A stretch of DNA of 64,000 nucleotides, taken from the NCBI RefSeq assembly GCF_001618005.1, contig NZ_LQXA01000053.1, positions 62,001 to 126,000 of the forward strand, in the 5' to 3' direction. Each line of letters starts with the position of its first letter. Within the stretch, counting starts at the first letter, position 1. The notes below the pieces were generated by a model. That model made no database searches and was not told where the DNA came from. It saw only the letters and a list, made by a program, of their open reading frames with translations. Shown here piece after piece: positions 63,960 through 64,000 of the stretch. Source of the stretch: Clavibacter tessellarius (GTDB taxonomy: Bacteria > Actinomycetota > Actinomycetes > Actinomycetales > Microbacteriaceae). A program made the position numbers and the translations under genes.

Positions 63960-64000
63960 CAGGATCCCTCGGGCGGCGTCGCGGGCTTCCGCGGGGCGCG
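63959..64000 (-). CDS. 3' end of an unidentified upstream gene (partial)
   Basis: On the - strand the last 42 bases read in one frame as [12 protein letters not shown] and stop at TGA 63961-63959, sharing one base with the globin ATG. The Pro/Lys-rich tail is too short to identify. It is reported because the one-base overlap implies that the globin gene is co-transcribed with it. Confidence 0.4.
   Translation of the reverse strand, partial: RAPRKPATPPEGS

Overview
The window is high-GC (about 70% or more), densely packed actinobacterial chromosome. Gene content (GatCAB amidotransferase, SCO4848-type membrane protein, EttA, truncated haemoglobin O, TreX/Y/Z trehalose genes, YkoEDC thiamine-precursor transporter, an actinobacterial type VII secretion locus), the many GTG/TTG starts and the 1-4 nt gene overlaps all fit the family Microbacteriaceae. 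Clavibacter or a close relative is my best guess; this is inference from composition and gene order, not a database match.

Layout. 1-4.5 kb: gatA (5' end cut by the window edge), gatB and an ABC-F ATPase in one + strand run. 4.6-10.2 kb: a lipoprotein, a DedA protein, a glycine-rich protein, an acyl-CoA ligase and an SRPBCC protein. 10.2-26.0 kb: a divergent type VII secretion (T7SS/ESX-like) island. The - strand arm encodes an FHA/RDD regulator, a small membrane protein, EccD, a ParA-like protein, the EccC motor and a MinD-like protein. The + strand arm encodes two WXG100-like proteins, three accessory proteins, a 727-residue polymorphic toxin with a WXG-like N-terminus, and a run of related immunity genes. 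That run contains one intact copy, gene fossils, one copy broken by a stop codon, an orphan fragment of the toxin C-terminus, and another intact copy. About 22.4-24.6 kb is visibly AT-richer than everything around it.

26.0-40.5 kb: redox and lipid-type enzymes (FAD oxidoreductase, two SDRs, a second acyl-CoA ligase), an MFS exporter, an M20 peptidase, a phosphoesterase, a molybdopterin oxidoreductase with a flavin reductase partner, DUF1697 and DUF2236 proteins, DNA polymerase IV and two DUF4190 membrane proteins. 40.5-48.3 kb: UDP-glucose dehydrogenase, then the glgX-treY-treZ operon for making trehalose from glycogen. 48.5-52.7 kb: a GerW-type protein, then a TPP riboswitch controlling a YkoE-YkoD-YkoC ECF-type transporter followed by a small kinase. 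52.7-64 kb: housekeeping genes including tRNA-His, oligoribonuclease, a thioredoxin-like protein, tRNA-Arg, NAD synthetase, MsrA, a MarR regulator, EttA, two thioesterases and truncated haemoglobin.

The most interesting material is the T7SS toxin-immunity array. The toxin C-terminal domain and its presumed immunity family recur several times in intact, truncated and mutated forms. This suggests a site where toxin tips and immunity genes are exchanged and then decay. Both ParA/MinD-like proteins of the same locus lack the P-loop lysine, and no eccB, eccE or mycosin gene is present.
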